From positions 19,480,358-19,544,357 of the forward strand of contig OY365810.1 of the NCBI GenBank assembly GCA_959347315.1: DNA of 64,000 nt, written 5' to 3'. The notes below the pieces were generated by a model. It was not told where the DNA came from. It worked only from the letters and a program-made list of their open reading frames with translations, and ran no database searches. Below, in pieces: positions 52,201 to 55,031 of the stretch (position 1 is its first letter; every line of letters begins with the position of its first letter). The position numbers were made by a program, and so were the translations under genes. This stretch comes from Bimastos eiseni (lineage: Eukaryota > Annelida > Clitellata > Crassiclitellata > Lumbricidae).

Positions 52201-55031
52201 CAGCAACTAGTTTTAACATTGACCTGGATGCTCTCTTAACCCACTTTCTGATTTTCTCATTCTCTACCTCTGTCCAGGATCTATGGGTCATTTTTGACCA
52301 AGAACTTACTGTTGCTCGGTAAATCAACACTGTTTCCCGTAGCTGCTTCTTCCAGCTACGTCAAGTTCGTTTAGTCTCAACATTACGAAGATGGACTTTA
52401 AAGCAAAACCATCAGTTGTCCTTGTTTTAACATTGCTTTCAAGAATATTAAAATTCAACAATCACTGACTACATTTAGATCAAAACGAAATATTATGATG
52501 ATGTTATTATATACTTCTACGTTAAATTTCATGAATCAAAGGCGTTGAGTTTCGTTATTATTAACTGACTTTAATATTATATATCTATGGATCACTATAT
52601 TTAGTTTCTTTTAAAAGCATTCATTATTATCTATCCAAAATGAGTTCTTCGAATGACTAACTATCTATTACTAAATTTTATATTATGGGCCTATTCAAAA
52701 TTTAGATAGGCAAAAAATGTGTGAGCGACAGATTAATGCTAGGCACAGGACGCAATAATAGCTTGGTACGGTCCTGAAGGAATGGAGTCAGAATACACAT
52801 TGGAGGAACAAAAATAGAAGAGGTGGACCACGAGAAAAGAAGACATACAAAGTCTGAAGGCTTTTGAAATGTGGACATGGAGAAAAATCGAGAAAATTAG
52901 CAGGACAGAACACAAAACAAATGAAGTAATGGAAAAGATTGGAGAGGAAGTACTCTGATACACACAATAACAACGAGACAAATAAAGTGGATTGGACACA
53001 CACTGAGAGTAGACTCACTACTAAGAACAGTCATAGAAGCAAAAAATGAAGGGGAGACAAACAAGAGGAAGACCAAGACAAAGGATACTTGAAGTTCACT
53101 GAAAAGACATAAATATCAAGATGTTCCTCTCGATTGATCACGGCCAATTCATCCCAGCTACTCAATTTGCTTCCTATGCCATCTTTAATGAACTTGGTAA
53201 CTTTTATTTATCGGTCTTTAGTAGAATATAATTTTTTTTCATCCATCGAGGGTGAGTTCCTTAAATGTTACTTGCGGAAAAGTCCGCCGAAAGGAAATCA
53301 AAATAATTTGATCAGGCTATACCTCTCAATCGATTACGGCCGCATGCAATCCAGCTAAAAGTCGGTGGCCGAGTTTTCCTAACTGATGAATCGGGCCTGA
53401 TTGATGTGTTACGTGATTGATTCTGGCGATTCAATTAGCTACCTACCAAAGTTTTTTTTTTTTTACAAAATATCTGTATATAAGGCTGTATATGAGCTGT
53501 AGTTTTGTGCAAAGTTTTTTGAATTTAGAAATTCTGAGCATTAAAGATTAGAATAAAATACTTAACAAATGCTTACCAGAGATGATACTGCTGATTCAGA
53601 GTTGACTCAAGAACGGTATGGTGAACTGTCTGGGGAATCAGGTGATGACGACAAGTTTGAAGGATTGAAATTATTTTTGAGTTTAAGAATGCAGATATTA
53701 ATATAAATATAATATCTTGAATTTGGATTTTTATTCATGTGCTACATTTTAATTACACTACATTGAAGATGCTTCCCTCACCTACTAAATTAATTATACA
53801 AACCGGATGCAGTGAATGGAAGTTATCCATTCATATTCACATATTGTTTATATTATTTAAATTGATTTTCAAACATAATTTGTATTAGATTTTGCTTTCT
53901 AAATAAATTTTTTTTAGTGACTAATAATTGTTAAGCATCAGTCATTTCTTATTTGATTTGTTCGACTCACATTTGTACGTTATTTTTGTCAAAAAATTGC
54001 ACTTCGACTTATACTTGAATTACTATTGGCCACTCCTATTAAACACAACTAATGCAGCGTTACAAAGAGTTTAAACAAGCCTGTATCTCATGGTATACAT
54101 TACAGCGTAAACATGACAATTGCGAAGAGTCACCACGAATTTGGCTTGTCTACAGCTTGCAACAGAAACAAAAGACTAAGTCTGTAGAAGTTGTTCTACA
54201 GACTTAGTCTTTTGTTTCTGTTGCAAGCTCTTATATCAATCTGTATTCTCAATTGCTCTTTTGCCATCCTTACGCTGTTGTGTTATTTCTAAATTTTTAA
54301 TTATGATATTATTTTTTTGTTATTTGAATTCCGCTTTCCTTGCTACATTGCACATAAAATGAAACTTATTTGCATTGGAGCTCCCTCTCCTACTTTATCA
54401 ATTTTCCTGTGCCAGAATTGTCAATATTTTTTGCAAAATGATGCATTTTTACGTGCTCAGTGCAGTGTGTTCCTGACTCCATATTTCTCACATTTGACTG
54501 CTTATGCAACAGGTTGGGGTGCATAAATTTTGCACTTTACCTAGGGTGCAAAATTGCCTGAGGATGGCTCAGGTGATGACTAAACATTGTGTGCAGACTT
54601 TATTTAATGTTTAGTGCTAGGCAAGTAATCCTATTCTGTCTATCATTTAAGTCTATTCTATGTGTACAGGCGAGTATTAATAGAAACAATCACACTATAC
54701 TGTGCCTATAATGTCATTTCATTAGTCTTAATATTGCTAGTTACCTTGCTTGTACTAGATTTATGCATTGTATTTAATTATGAAAATCAAGCCATTTGAT
54801 GAATATCAATTTGGGATGAGTAATGGGAAGAGGAGATGCTTTGTTAACTGATTGAGGTGATTGGATTCTCCTAGAGTTTCAGCTGACTGGAACGGATGTG
54901 TCATTGCGCAGCCCAGCAGGTTATTCTGCTAATTCTTCTGAGTCGCAGTCTTCATTTGCTGGACAGGGAGAAGCAAGACATAGGGGAGATGGTCAGGACA
55001 TTGATAACTCCAGTTCCCCTTCCACATCAGC
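4483..55031 (+). CDS. RTTN: Rotatin (RTTN) gene, exons 1-8 of a longer gene
   Basis: Rotatin is a large armadillo-type protein of centrioles and basal bodies, needed for centriole elongation, ciliogenesis and left-right patterning. I place eight coding exons: 4483-4534, 12671-12858, 31895-32081, 33725-33910, 38086-38173, 42915-43029, 49799-49943 and 54875-55031 (1118 nt, about 372 residues). Junction phases 1, 0, 1, 1, 2, 0, 1 all match and no stop appears. The product follows the vertebrate N terminus: [47 protein letters not shown] and [12 protein letters not shown], then a Ser/Gly-rich stretch. These resemblances are from memory of the family. The gene is stretched by transposons in almost every intron, above all the 19-kb intron 2. 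The eighth exon ends in phase 2; the next exon is not visible and probably lies to the right. Confidence 0.83.
4779..4814. repeat. 18-bp tandem duplication
   Basis: Two adjacent units start ACCAATGGTTGCGCAT and differ in the last two bases. The stretch 4535-5200 otherwise shows only AT-rich intron sequence and a CAT-rich run near 5050-5180. Confidence 0.75.
5209..6375. mobile_element. Degenerate hAT transposon with 8-bp target duplication
   Basis: The left end reads CAGTGGTTCTTGAAC and the right end TTAAGAACCACTG, an imperfect inverted repeat typical of hAT elements. Flanks are CATTAGGC (5201-5208) and CATTAGAC (6376-6383), an 8-bp target duplication with one mismatch. The 1167-bp body carries a decayed transposase on the minus strand. 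Confidence 0.88.
5650..6248 (-). pseudogene. hAT transposase remnant (C-terminal half)
   Basis: On the minus strand an open piece at 6248-5970 contains [16 protein letters not shown] and GKEWVRN, as in ZBED5/SCAND3-like hAT transposases just before their C-terminal part. Further down, in a frame with stops, come [15 protein letters not shown] and [14 protein letters not shown], matching the hAT dimerisation domain. Several stops break it and the N-terminal zinc finger and catalytic core are absent, so it is dead. Family assignment is from remembered sequences of the hATC domain. Confidence 0.75.
6517..7071. mobile_element. Non-autonomous hAT MITE with perfect 8-bp target duplication
   Basis: Ends are TAGGGCTGTCAACGG and ...TTTGACAGCCCTA, with GGTTAACCGG repeated in both arms. 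The flanks ACATTATT at 6509-6516 and 7072-7079 are identical. The body is 555 bp without coding sequence. It holds an internal direct duplication of about 85-95 bp (near 6737-6820 and 6821-6915) sharing GAAGACCGTCTAGCAC. Confidence 0.92.
7351..8105. mobile_element. MITE family A, copy 1 (TAGAGCTGTACC ends)
   Basis: Starts TAGAGCTGTACC and ends GGTACAGCTTTA, with subterminal clusters of CCGATTA and CCGATATCG words. Flanks ATAAACAC (7343-7350) and ATGAACAC (8106-8113) form an 8-bp duplication with one mismatch. It is 755 bp, non-coding. It shares interior words such as GTTGGGGACTAATCCTAGG with copies at 13112, 34041, 43114 and 62253. The duplication length suggests a hAT origin. Confidence 0.88.
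8310..8620 (+). pseudogene. L2/CR1-like reverse transcriptase C-terminal fragment
   Basis: In the + frame, [19 protein letters not shown] is followed by [19 protein letters not shown] and [10 protein letters not shown]. This matches the thumb and C-terminal region of L2/CR1 reverse transcriptases, where families have SRLDYCN between these blocks; here that block is decayed. Only about 100 codons survive, with no polymerase motifs. Confidence 0.75.
8681..8981. mobile_element. Short hAT-like MITE flanked by a 10-bp repeat
   Basis: The element is bounded by TATTCATTAG at 8671-8680 and 8982-8991, identical over 10 bp. The right end reads GGTTACCCGTTGACAGCCT, and its reverse complement resembles the left end TCGGGTTATCAA. 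GGGTACCCG words recur at both ends. About 300 bp, non-coding; a 90-codon frame inside has no similarity I know. Confidence 0.75.
9130..9745. repeat. 35-bp-period degenerate minisatellite, with inverted units at its left edge
   Basis: From about 9290 to 9745 roughly 12 units of about 35 bp repeat the words TTTTCATCAATCCAGC, TTCCATTTAAGC and ATAATTC. At 9130-9270 two or more units appear inverted (AGAAGCTGGATCGAGG), so the array folds back on itself. The same minisatellite recurs at 62690-63290. It is non-coding. Confidence 0.8.
9781..10143. mobile_element. Palindromic MITE with GGTCTCTCCTGT ends
   Basis: The left 24 bp (GGTCTCTCCTGTGAAATC then GCCATC) and right 24 bp (GATGGCGGTATTACAGG then AGAGACC) are inverted copies with few mismatches. 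Inner arms also pair (TGTGGGATTAACC with GGTTGATCCCACA). No coding sequence. The target duplication is not clear, so the superfamily is unknown. Confidence 0.7.
10384..11078. mobile_element. MITE family B, copy 1 (TAGGGCATAACC ends)
   Basis: Ends are TAGGGCATAACC and GGTTATGTCCTA. Flanks CTCACTAC (10376-10383) and ATCACTAC (11079-11086) match at 7 of 8 bases. The interior holds CGCCTCGGCCGAATATTGG and, near the other end, AGCCTAGAGTGCGA. Two further copies lie at 55225 and 60379. Non-coding; hAT-type by duplication length. Confidence 0.9.
11592..11917. mobile_element. hAT-type MITE (GGGTGTCAAA ends)
   Basis: Left end AAAGGGTGTCAAAG, right end GGTTTGACACCCCTG. TCATAGCC occurs at 11584-11591 and 11918-11925, a perfect 8-bp target duplication. 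A 14-bp perfect hairpin with a 5-nt loop lies at 11704-11736. The 326-bp body is non-coding. A related element is at 50719. Confidence 0.88.
11966..12015 (-). repeat. Orphan 3' tail of an L2-like non-LTR element
   Basis: Read on the minus strand this is GAGTAGAAATCTTGAAGG then AGTGCTATATAAATG, the 3' signature that also ends the element at 24490 and those at 27300, 42790 and 59710. No coding part is attached. Confidence 0.6.
12060..12370. other. Intron stretch with a diverged internal duplication
   Basis: The stretches near 12090-12160 and 12275-12355 look like diverged direct copies: both run GAAA(C)GATGTATTTTGTC-like, then TTTGTGACYCA and GACTGCRCAA. No gene is seen between 12016 and 12670. 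Confidence 0.4.
12671..12858 (+). CDS. RTTN: RTTN exon 2
   Basis: Acceptor TTTGCCTTAG|GC and donor CACAG|GTAAGC bound 188 nt, entering in phase 1 and leaving in phase 0. It encodes [20 protein letters not shown], then [20 protein letters not shown] and FNF. This is the conserved N-terminal armadillo-like block of rotatin. Confidence 0.88.
13112..13832. mobile_element. MITE family A, copy 2
   Basis: Starts TAGAGCTATACTGATG and ends GGTACAGCTCTA, with the family's CCGATA words and the shared interior GTTGGGGACTAATCCTAGG. Near the right end CCCGATTAATCGG repeats about three times in 15-bp steps (13768-13812). Flanking 8-mers do not match well, so the target duplication has decayed. Confidence 0.82.
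13833..15020. other. Intron sequence, no gene recognised
   Basis: I see only AT-rich intron DNA here with short frames of no known similarity. I looked on the minus strand for the next exon of the gene at 15033-16667 and did not find its expected domains. Confidence 0.6.
15033..16667 (-). CDS. Two-exon fragment of an uncharacterised conserved (transposon-associated) protein
   Basis: Exon 1 runs 16667-16378 from ATG ([16 protein letters not shown]...), acidic and Asn/Asp-rich, and ends at donor G|GTAAGC in phase 2. Exon 2 starts at 15730 after TTTATTTGTAG in matching phase and reads on without a stop to about 15033, where AAAAAG|GTTTGA may be a donor; reading on meets TGA at 15022. Together they give about 330 codons. 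Exon 2 carries [49 protein letters not shown] and [15 protein letters not shown] remember these motifs from an uncharacterised family in sponges, cnidarians and molluscs whose longer members continue into a DDE-like domain with HADNC; I see no such continuation here. It lies antisense inside RTTN intron 2. It is either a truncated transposon gene or a host-adopted fragment. Confidence 0.7.
16668..17164. other. Spacer upstream of the two-exon gene
   Basis: Holds possible promoter DNA for the minus-strand gene (GC-richer near 16730-16850, with GTGCGCATGTGCG at about 16752) and otherwise AT-rich sequence. No gene seen. Confidence 0.4.
17171..17368 (-). pseudogene. Reverse transcriptase N-terminal remnant
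   Basis: [20 protein letters not shown] then DDGLDES matches the conserved entry to gypsy RT (pattern RVP..LKD.V..QI..LL..GIIE.S). The following residues, [17 protein letters not shown], are a decayed match to the block before the YRKLN motif. The frame is lost before the polymerase motifs. Confidence 0.65.
17439..18360 (-). pseudogene. Integrase core and C-terminal part, frame-broken
   Basis: VIDLCRP near 18300 holds the likely first catalytic Asp. After a frame break near 18220-18240 the frame at 18212-17880 has [11 protein letters not shown] (second Asp) and [18 protein letters not shown] (Glu). The frame at 17849-17439 has [20 protein letters not shown] and [11 protein letters not shown], the usual gypsy integrase tail. 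Two or more frame breaks make it inactive. An integrase inserts the cDNA into the host chromosome. Confidence 0.78.
18337..18759 (-). CDS. Integrase zinc-binding (H2C2) part
   Basis: A 140-codon frame has a leader typical of the region before gypsy integrases ([28 protein letters not shown]) and then an HHCC domain: [27 protein letters not shown] and CPTCQK. It ends at 18337, just where the core domain begins in another frame. The Glu/Lys-rich stretch at 18949-18780, which joins it to the protease, is not homologous to RT. Confidence 0.75.
   Translation of the reverse strand: MMKRMQTCILAGDAVEFKKEQESDPTLTDLWKRARTENEQYIVNKGILYKRKETQLEKNAEDFAKNLRLVVPVSHRQQLLELGHDSNWAGHKGAKATSACLRKEYTWPGMDEEIAAYVRSCPTCQKTKNVHKSSCYKRHR
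18962..20230 (-). CDS. Gag-protease ORF of the Gmr1-like element
   Basis: This 422-codon intact frame opens with a SAP-like helix pair (residues 3-45, [18 protein letters not shown]), then an acidic and coiled-coil stretch (75-120), a short capsid-like part (150-220), a zinc knuckle CX2CX4HX4C at 251-264 ([14 protein letters not shown]) and an aspartic protease with DTG at 307-309 and ILG at 373-375. Gag packages the RNA and the protease cleaves the polyprotein. The capsid part is shorter than in full-length relatives, which suggests an internal deletion. The frame ends at TAA just before the integrase part, so Gag-PR and the rest are now in separate frames. Confidence 0.85.
   Translation of the reverse strand: MARESLLKDFEMLKKKDLEDECLARGIQSQGIQKKERIRRLKEFDRRHARGEGHEETFGDEEGEMIEDREGEQIGHSDRSKLELAQAEERNFIAEERKAIAERERLELELALLRESAQMGSLRQSLIDEHTVENRAEVCRSKANNVLPSMHENEELISFFHSFEKVARLLNIDQSEWPKLLPALLNSTLRQHYNRLSYSICCDFRSIKTEILETQRQDVVVQQINTNHAYNSRPTHKSNQWQANTKTQNGCFICGQNSHRWRQCPNNDSARVNFVHDLSHLNSITDYQNNFLVPLRLNRMHVKALRDTGSQITLVNADFVRGKPFAKQRSINVQCAFGKVAMTEVTISSPQFGTDRQIVINAGVVEGLKVDMILGHDIFVENKDLMDIAVGAVKAGEINRPTSIEDSWPIHKAEESETDVIN
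20270..21020 (-). promoter_or_regulatory. Putative 5' LTR/promoter of the Gmr1-like element, with three CArG boxes
   Basis: Upstream of the Gag start lies a TATA-like GGGTATAAAAG (minus strand, about 20768-20779). Upstream of that are perfect CArG boxes (CC, six A/T, GG) at 20822-20831 and 20851-20860 (CCTTATTTGG on +) and 20959-20968 (CCATATTTGG), plus a near match CATTATGG at about 20796. CArG boxes bind SRF/MADS factors. LTR ends and a primer binding site could not be fixed, so the span is approximate. The Gag leader also repeats TCAATAGAGTAT near 20250-20280. Confidence 0.5.
22140..23033 (+). CDS. Endonuclease C-terminal part and linker of the L2-like element
   Basis: A 297-codon frame, the longest open piece of this element, covers the second half of the endonuclease ([33 protein letters not shown]) and the linker toward RT ([27 protein letters not shown]). 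The catalytic SDH is present. It ends by a stop near 23033, after which RT motifs resume in another frame. GC-rich codon use differs from the AT-rich intron DNA around it. Confidence 0.75.
   Translation: MEDNNTRPPATFEVLTVAVTSSQSPLTVLTIYRPCSEPPSLALFNEFTTLLERFAVHSTQLIVAGDLNLYLEDPTLPATTKFGAVIEQFGLVQHITEPTHQYGGWLDVLITRDNCPLVEFNIHPPTISDHGLVVATVPFLHVLPMNVERQVRSWRKLDQVAFHEALLNIHAIADPSSLAGASTSDLFNIYESSITDLINAFLPLYPAQMLWFDAECRFLWHQACCLERLYRRTKYPADCIIFVKHVRGMHWKYREKERQCWEHKITQHSQEPRKLWAMSNDLLATWILSPRFSSRNL
23030..24209 (+). pseudogene. Reverse transcriptase of the L2-like element in two overlapping frames
   Basis: The first frame (23030-about 23360) gives [18 protein letters not shown], the GFRRGNST block and FDVSAAF. 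The second (23379-24209) gives [37 protein letters not shown] and [10 protein letters not shown]. The crossing near 23360-23380 needs a frameshift. A stop-free but altered AFGTI replaces AFDTI. Confidence 0.75.
24500..25310 (+). pseudogene. RTE-like endonuclease-reverse transcriptase fragment, 3' part
   Basis: [20 protein letters not shown] then [33 protein letters not shown] and a later WLGT..RG..LQ block match the C-terminal part of a widespread non-LTR family (YLG, GAETWTL, WIGH.LR motifs). Stops and indels break it. It abuts the 3' tail of the L2-like element. Confidence 0.7.
25400..25489. mobile_element. Solitary hAT-type end
   Basis: The reverse complement from 25489 reads CAATGGTTCTCAACCTGTGG then GTAGCGACC, a common hAT terminal sequence. 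GCGACCCC and GGTCGC arms pair internally. I did not find the matching left end. Confidence 0.55.
25500..26340 (-). pseudogene. Non-LTR reverse transcriptase fragment, degenerate
   Basis: Reading down the minus strand, [20 protein letters not shown] (a changed YADD block) and [14 protein letters not shown] come first (about 26310-26140). They are followed, in broken frames, by RAW-GLTSAAD-like, [20 protein letters not shown] and [20 protein letters not shown] (25790-25600). These are C-terminal RT blocks of a family common in marine invertebrates. It is GC-rich and full of stops. Confidence 0.68.
26415..26823. mobile_element. TIR element with AGGGCCTGTCCATAT ends
   Basis: The left end AGGGCCTGTCCATATATG pairs with the right end, whose reverse complement is AGGACCCATCCATATCGTAC. 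A core with GTGCGTGT, GGAGGGGTC and ATATAACTGTCYAAT is shared with 44271-44475. No target duplication is evident. Non-coding. Confidence 0.55.
26940..27330 (+). pseudogene. 3' fragment of an L2/CR1-like element
   Basis: [20 protein letters not shown] matches the RT C-terminal block (FSV.GP..WN.LP). It is followed by GGTTGGGAGCACCTCTTG and a GCAATATAAAT tail with GAATGAAT repeats, the family's 3' end. Confidence 0.65.
27570..28146 (-). other. 162-codon open frame running into an L2-like 3' tail
   Basis: The minus frame 28146-27658 has no domain I recognise. Just beyond its stop the minus strand reads CAGAGAACCTCTGAGTAGG and CTTGAAGGGGTGCTAATGG, the L2-like 3' signature (27625-27575). The stretch is probably a non-LTR 3' region and the open frame may be chance. 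Confidence 0.4.
28440..29310 (-). pseudogene. L2-like element 3' half with (ATT)n tail
   Basis: The minus frame 29205-28912 reads [40 protein letters not shown] and [16 protein letters not shown], the RT thumb. After a frame break come [13 protein letters not shown] and [13 protein letters not shown]. The element ends in CTTGTGCACAATT and a (TAA)n run at 28464-28490. A second copy of the same 3' end is at 51978-52130. Confidence 0.82.
29310..30225. other. Intron sequence, no gene recognised
   Basis: AT-rich DNA with no repeat, motif or frame I can identify apart from the 5' fringe of the neighbouring L2-like fragment. Confidence 0.6.
30921..31458. mobile_element. piggyBac-like MITE flanked by TTAA, carrying a long TATG microsatellite
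   Basis: TTAA at 30917-30920 and 31459-31462 flank a 538-bp insert that starts CCCCATTAGTG and ends CGCTAAAGGGG, an inverted repeat. TTAA targets and CCC ends are the piggyBac hallmark. It interrupts the mariner transposase frame exactly. Confidence 0.75.
30935..31372. repeat. (TATG/TATA)n microsatellite of about 435 bp
   Basis: Nearly continuous TATG, TATA and TGCA steps with a short interruption at 31077-31090 (TATTGTAGGCCTATG). It gives long false Tyr/Met/Cys-rich frames on both strands. Confidence 0.95.
31695..31752. repeat. About 3 units of GAACAAAAAGGGTGGT
   Basis: Three near-identical 17-20-bp units follow one another just upstream of RTTN exon 3; the units carry GAACAAAAAGGGT or GAACAAAAATGGT. 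Confidence 0.7.
31895..32081 (+). CDS. RTTN: RTTN exon 3
   Basis: Acceptor CTATGATAG|CAT and donor TTTCAG|GTTAGC bound 187 nt, phase 0 in and phase 1 out. It encodes [20 protein letters not shown] then [19 protein letters not shown] followed by LFxLPS is characteristic of the rotatin N terminus. Confidence 0.86.
32082..33598. other. RTTN intron 3, no other gene
   Basis: Short AT-rich intron. It holds TGACC(C)-rich sequence at 32700-32820 and no recognisable repeat family. Confidence 0.6.
33599..33627. repeat. Perfect 12-bp hairpin with 5-nt loop
   Basis: ACCATATCTAAC and GTTAGATATGGT flank the loop TTGTG. It lies 97 bp upstream of exon 4. Confidence 0.85.
33725..33910 (+). CDS. RTTN: RTTN exon 4
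   Basis: A strong acceptor (pyrimidine tract, TTTTTTCAG) at 33724 and donor A|GTAAGT at 33910 bound 186 nt, phase 1 in and 1 out. It encodes [15 protein letters not shown] and [16 protein letters not shown] and [12 protein letters not shown]. This corresponds to the variable linker before the TDRHVLSS block, so it is placed mainly by phase and splice sites. Confidence 0.8.
34041..34706. mobile_element. MITE family A, copy 3
   Basis: Starts TAGAACTGTACTGATA and ends GGTACAGCTCTG. Flanks GATTTTTT (34033-34040) and AATTTTTT (34707-34714) match at 7 of 8. The interior is inverted relative to copy 1 (CCTAGGATTAGTCCCCAAC at about 34468). 666 bp, non-coding. Confidence 0.86.
35240..35390. mobile_element. 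One end of a hAT-like element, with a 12-bp hairpin
   Basis: The reverse complement from 35390 reads CAGTGGCGTAGCGAGACAAA then GTGCCGCC, a frequent hAT end. Inside, TTGTGCATATCC (35284-35295) and GGATATGCACAA (35298-35309) form a perfect hairpin. The other end was not found. Confidence 0.5.
35391..36065. other. Intron 4 sequence with a short dispersed repeat
   Basis: GCTAGGCACAGGGCGCAATT and on to 35435 recurs at 52737-52780. No gene or other repeat recognised to 36065. Confidence 0.5.
36074..36686. mobile_element. hAT element with 8-bp target duplication, invaded by another hAT end
   Basis: Left end CAGTGATTCTCAACCGG, right end GGGTTGAGAATCACTG. Flanks GGATAGTC (36066-36073) and GGATAATC (36687-36694) match 7 of 8. 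The body is 613 bp and non-coding; from about 36432 it contains foreign sequence of the GAGACCAAGACC family. Confidence 0.86.
36432..36620. mobile_element. Partial copy of the GAGACCAAGACC hAT family
   Basis: GGTGTTGGGCACGAGACC is followed by many GAGACCAAGACC words and then CTCTTTTTTATAAACAATTC. The same order, inverted, forms the right end of the complete element at 50795-51583. Only one end is present. Confidence 0.75.
36936..37886. other. Two hAT-like ends and a (TA)n run
   Basis: CAGGGCTGTTAATATCG at 36935 opens a stretch of ATCGCGATA words (to 37050). A (TA)n run lies at 37173-37211. At 37826-37886 GCGATTAATCGCATTAATAA with TTTTAATCG and GAGCAGAGCAG looks like an inverted hAT end. They may be two ends of one decayed element, but flanking duplications do not agree. 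Confidence 0.4.
38086..38173 (+). CDS. RTTN: RTTN exon 5
   Basis: Acceptor CTGATCTTCTAG|TT and donor GATGA|GTAAGA bound 88 nt, phase 1 in and 2 out. It encodes [20 protein letters not shown] then [21 protein letters not shown] is a hallmark of rotatin and the strongest single match in the gene. Confidence 0.9.
38376..40054. mobile_element. 1.7-kb TIR element with TACCGTATATACTCGC ends
   Basis: The left end TACCGTATATACTCGCC, followed by TATAAATCGA, pairs with the right end, whose reverse complement is TACCATATATCCTCGCG then TACAAGTCGA. Inside, a block with CTCACTTGAAAGARRCTAGCAG and GCRCTCTATAGAC repeats two or three times (about 39320-39640). No transposase recognised. A similar TTCGACTTATACTTGAA occurs near 54003. 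Confidence 0.65.
40055..42914. other. RTTN intron 5 remainder, no gene
   Basis: No exon is needed here, since exons 5 and 6 join in phase. A frame near 41110-41250 ([19 protein letters not shown]) looks protein-like but has no ATG or splice context I can defend. Near 42757-42800 GCAGAGAGCACCTCTGATAG and TTCTTGAAGCGG is a short L2-like 3' tail. Confidence 0.5.
42915..43029 (+). CDS. RTTN: RTTN exon 6
   Basis: Acceptor TTAATTGGCAG|G and donor GTTAAG|GTAATT bound 115 nt, phase 2 in and 0 out. It encodes [20 protein letters not shown] then [30 protein letters not shown] is conserved in rotatins. Confidence 0.9.
43114..44177. mobile_element. MITE family A, copy 4 (decayed, enlarged)
   Basis: The left end TAGATAGCTATATCGATATC then ACTTTTTGC and the right end GGCCGATTAATCGGTTTA fit the family. 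The interior GAAGATGTCCATTTCC matches copy 1. About 700 bp in the middle (43330-44040) has no counterpart in other copies and may be a further insertion. Boundaries are approximate. Confidence 0.6.
44271..44475. repeat. Partial copy of the repeat at 26415
   Basis: Shares GTGCGTGTATGG-like, GGAGGAGTC, ATATAACTGTCTAAT and TTATGGAATATTAAAATCA with 26480-26585. GCGTACGCA and TGCGTACGTGC form inverted words inside. Confidence 0.55.
44476..44770 (+). pseudogene. L2/CR1-like RT C-terminal fragment
   Basis: [40 protein letters not shown] and YADIS resemble the RT thumb (SLIHA.VTSRLDYCNA.YA). The downstream part, DVLRWLP-like, is scrambled. Closely related sequence lies at 49020-49365. Confidence 0.65.
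44770..47380 (+). pseudogene. CR1-like non-LTR retrotransposon, decayed
   Basis: In shifting frames I read endonuclease pieces ([63 protein letters not shown]). RT pieces follow: the frame 46013-46381 ([38 protein letters not shown]), [11 protein letters not shown] (46500), [20 protein letters not shown] (46675) and [11 protein letters not shown] (46755), where YADD has become YAYD. It ends near 47370 with [14 protein letters not shown] sequence. All frames are broken. Confidence 0.75.
47385..48545. other. Intron 6 sequence, mostly unassigned
   Basis: TTCATTTATATAGCACCTTT at 47563 is an inverted L2-like 3' tail. The stretch 47940-48060 is Gln/Ser-codon rich on the minus strand and may be a degenerate continuation of the Gag-like fragment to its right. 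Otherwise nothing recognised. Confidence 0.4.
48549..48990 (-). pseudogene. Coiled-coil Gag-like fragment
   Basis: The minus strand encodes a highly charged helix rich in Glu, Arg, Lys and Gln, for example [40 protein letters not shown] and [20 protein letters not shown], over about 110 codons with a stop at 48665. Such coiled coils sit in the Gag of Gmr1/mag-like gypsy elements (compare residues 75-120 of the ORF at 18962-20230). No zinc knuckle or protease follows. It could equally be part of an unrelated coiled-coil protein. Confidence 0.4.
49020..49365 (+). pseudogene. L2/CR1-like fragment related to 44700 and 47290
   Basis: GATGTGTTGCTCTGGCTGCC with CGCATTGCATTTTGGATT matches 44697-44740. 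CCCATGAGACCACCAACATG and GGCCACATGACTTCATCCTG match 47317-47370. It is a rearranged 3' piece of the same family. Confidence 0.6.
49681..49731. repeat. Perfect 23-bp hairpin with 5-nt loop
   Basis: Arms 49681-49703 and 49709-49731 are exact inverted copies (CAGTAAATGCCTTCC...), loop GTCAT. It lies 67 bp upstream of RTTN exon 7. Confidence 0.95.
49799..49943 (+). CDS. RTTN: RTTN exon 7
   Basis: Acceptor TTATTTCAG|AG and donor ACAAG|GTTGAT bound 145 nt, phase 0 in and 1 out. It encodes [36 protein letters not shown] and [12 protein letters not shown]. HxDPxxxxxKQ matches the vertebrate protein in position. Without the splice the frame meets TGA two bases later. Confidence 0.82.
49944..50710. 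other. Intron 7 start, no gene recognised
   Basis: A GC-richer stretch near 49990-50050 (GGAGCGGTGATCCGG) may be a transposon end. No frame or repeat I can name. Confidence 0.5.
50719..51889. mobile_element. hAT-type MITE hosting a nested hAT element
   Basis: Left end CATAGGTGTCAAAGAGCTGG, right end GAGGTTTGACACCCCTG, the family of 11592-11917. Flanks ATTTAGGT (50711-50718) and ATTTAGGC (51890-51897) match at 7 of 8. The element proper is 50719-50794 plus 51584-51889. Confidence 0.88.
50795..51583. mobile_element. Nested hAT element built of GGTCTTGGTCTC words
   Basis: GCTTAGAC at 50787-50794 and 51584-51591 is a perfect 8-bp target duplication. The left end is CAGGGAGTTGGTCTCG; the right end, inverted, is CAGTGTTGGACATG. 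Both subterminal regions are arrays of GGTCTTGGTCTCG words in the same orientation on +. 789 bp, non-coding. A partial copy is at 36432. Confidence 0.9.
51978..52130 (+). mobile_element. L2-like 3' end with (AAT)n tail
   Basis: CTTTGGCTTTCAAGGATTTG, CAGATTCACATTTAGGCGTG and ACCTTGTGCGCGTTACAA followed by AATAATAAT match the 3' end of the minus-strand element at 28440. Confidence 0.8.
52150..52385 (+). pseudogene. L2-like RT fragment
   Basis: [22 protein letters not shown] and [16 protein letters not shown] match the segment NPSKT..W.GTR through V.DLGV.LD..LT to CF.QLR.LR of L2-like RT. One stop breaks it. Confidence 0.7.
52737..53110 (+). pseudogene. RTE-like RT C-terminal fragment, second copy
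   Basis: [38 protein letters not shown] and [13 protein letters not shown] match the same family as 24500-25310. It starts after the short repeat GCTAGGCACAGGACGC shared with 35391. Confidence 0.72.
53120..54150. other. Intron 7 sequence with a diverged direct repeat
   Basis: CTCTCGATTGATCACGGCC at about 53127 and CTCTCAATCGATTACGGCC at about 53323 begin diverged copies of about 40 bp. At 53577-53668 a frame reads [20 protein letters not shown], acidic like the N terminus of some transposases, unassigned. The TTCGACTTATACTTGAA near 54003 resembles the end of the element at 40054. Confidence 0.4.
54154..54229. repeat. Perfect 36-bp hairpin with 4-nt loop
   Basis: Arms 54154-54189 and 54194-54229 are exact inverted copies (left arm starts AGCTTGCAACAGAAAC), loop GTTG. 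RTTN intron 7. Confidence 0.95.
54875..55031 (+). CDS. RTTN: RTTN exon 8
   Basis: Acceptor ATTCTCCTAG|AG and donor ATCAGC|GTAAGA bound 157 nt, phase 1 in and 2 out. It encodes [15 protein letters not shown] and a Ser/Gly/Asp-rich stretch ending [12 protein letters not shown], as in the disordered region of vertebrate rotatin. A second AG eight bases downstream (TTTCAG) would put a stop in frame, so the upstream acceptor was chosen. Confidence 0.75.
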
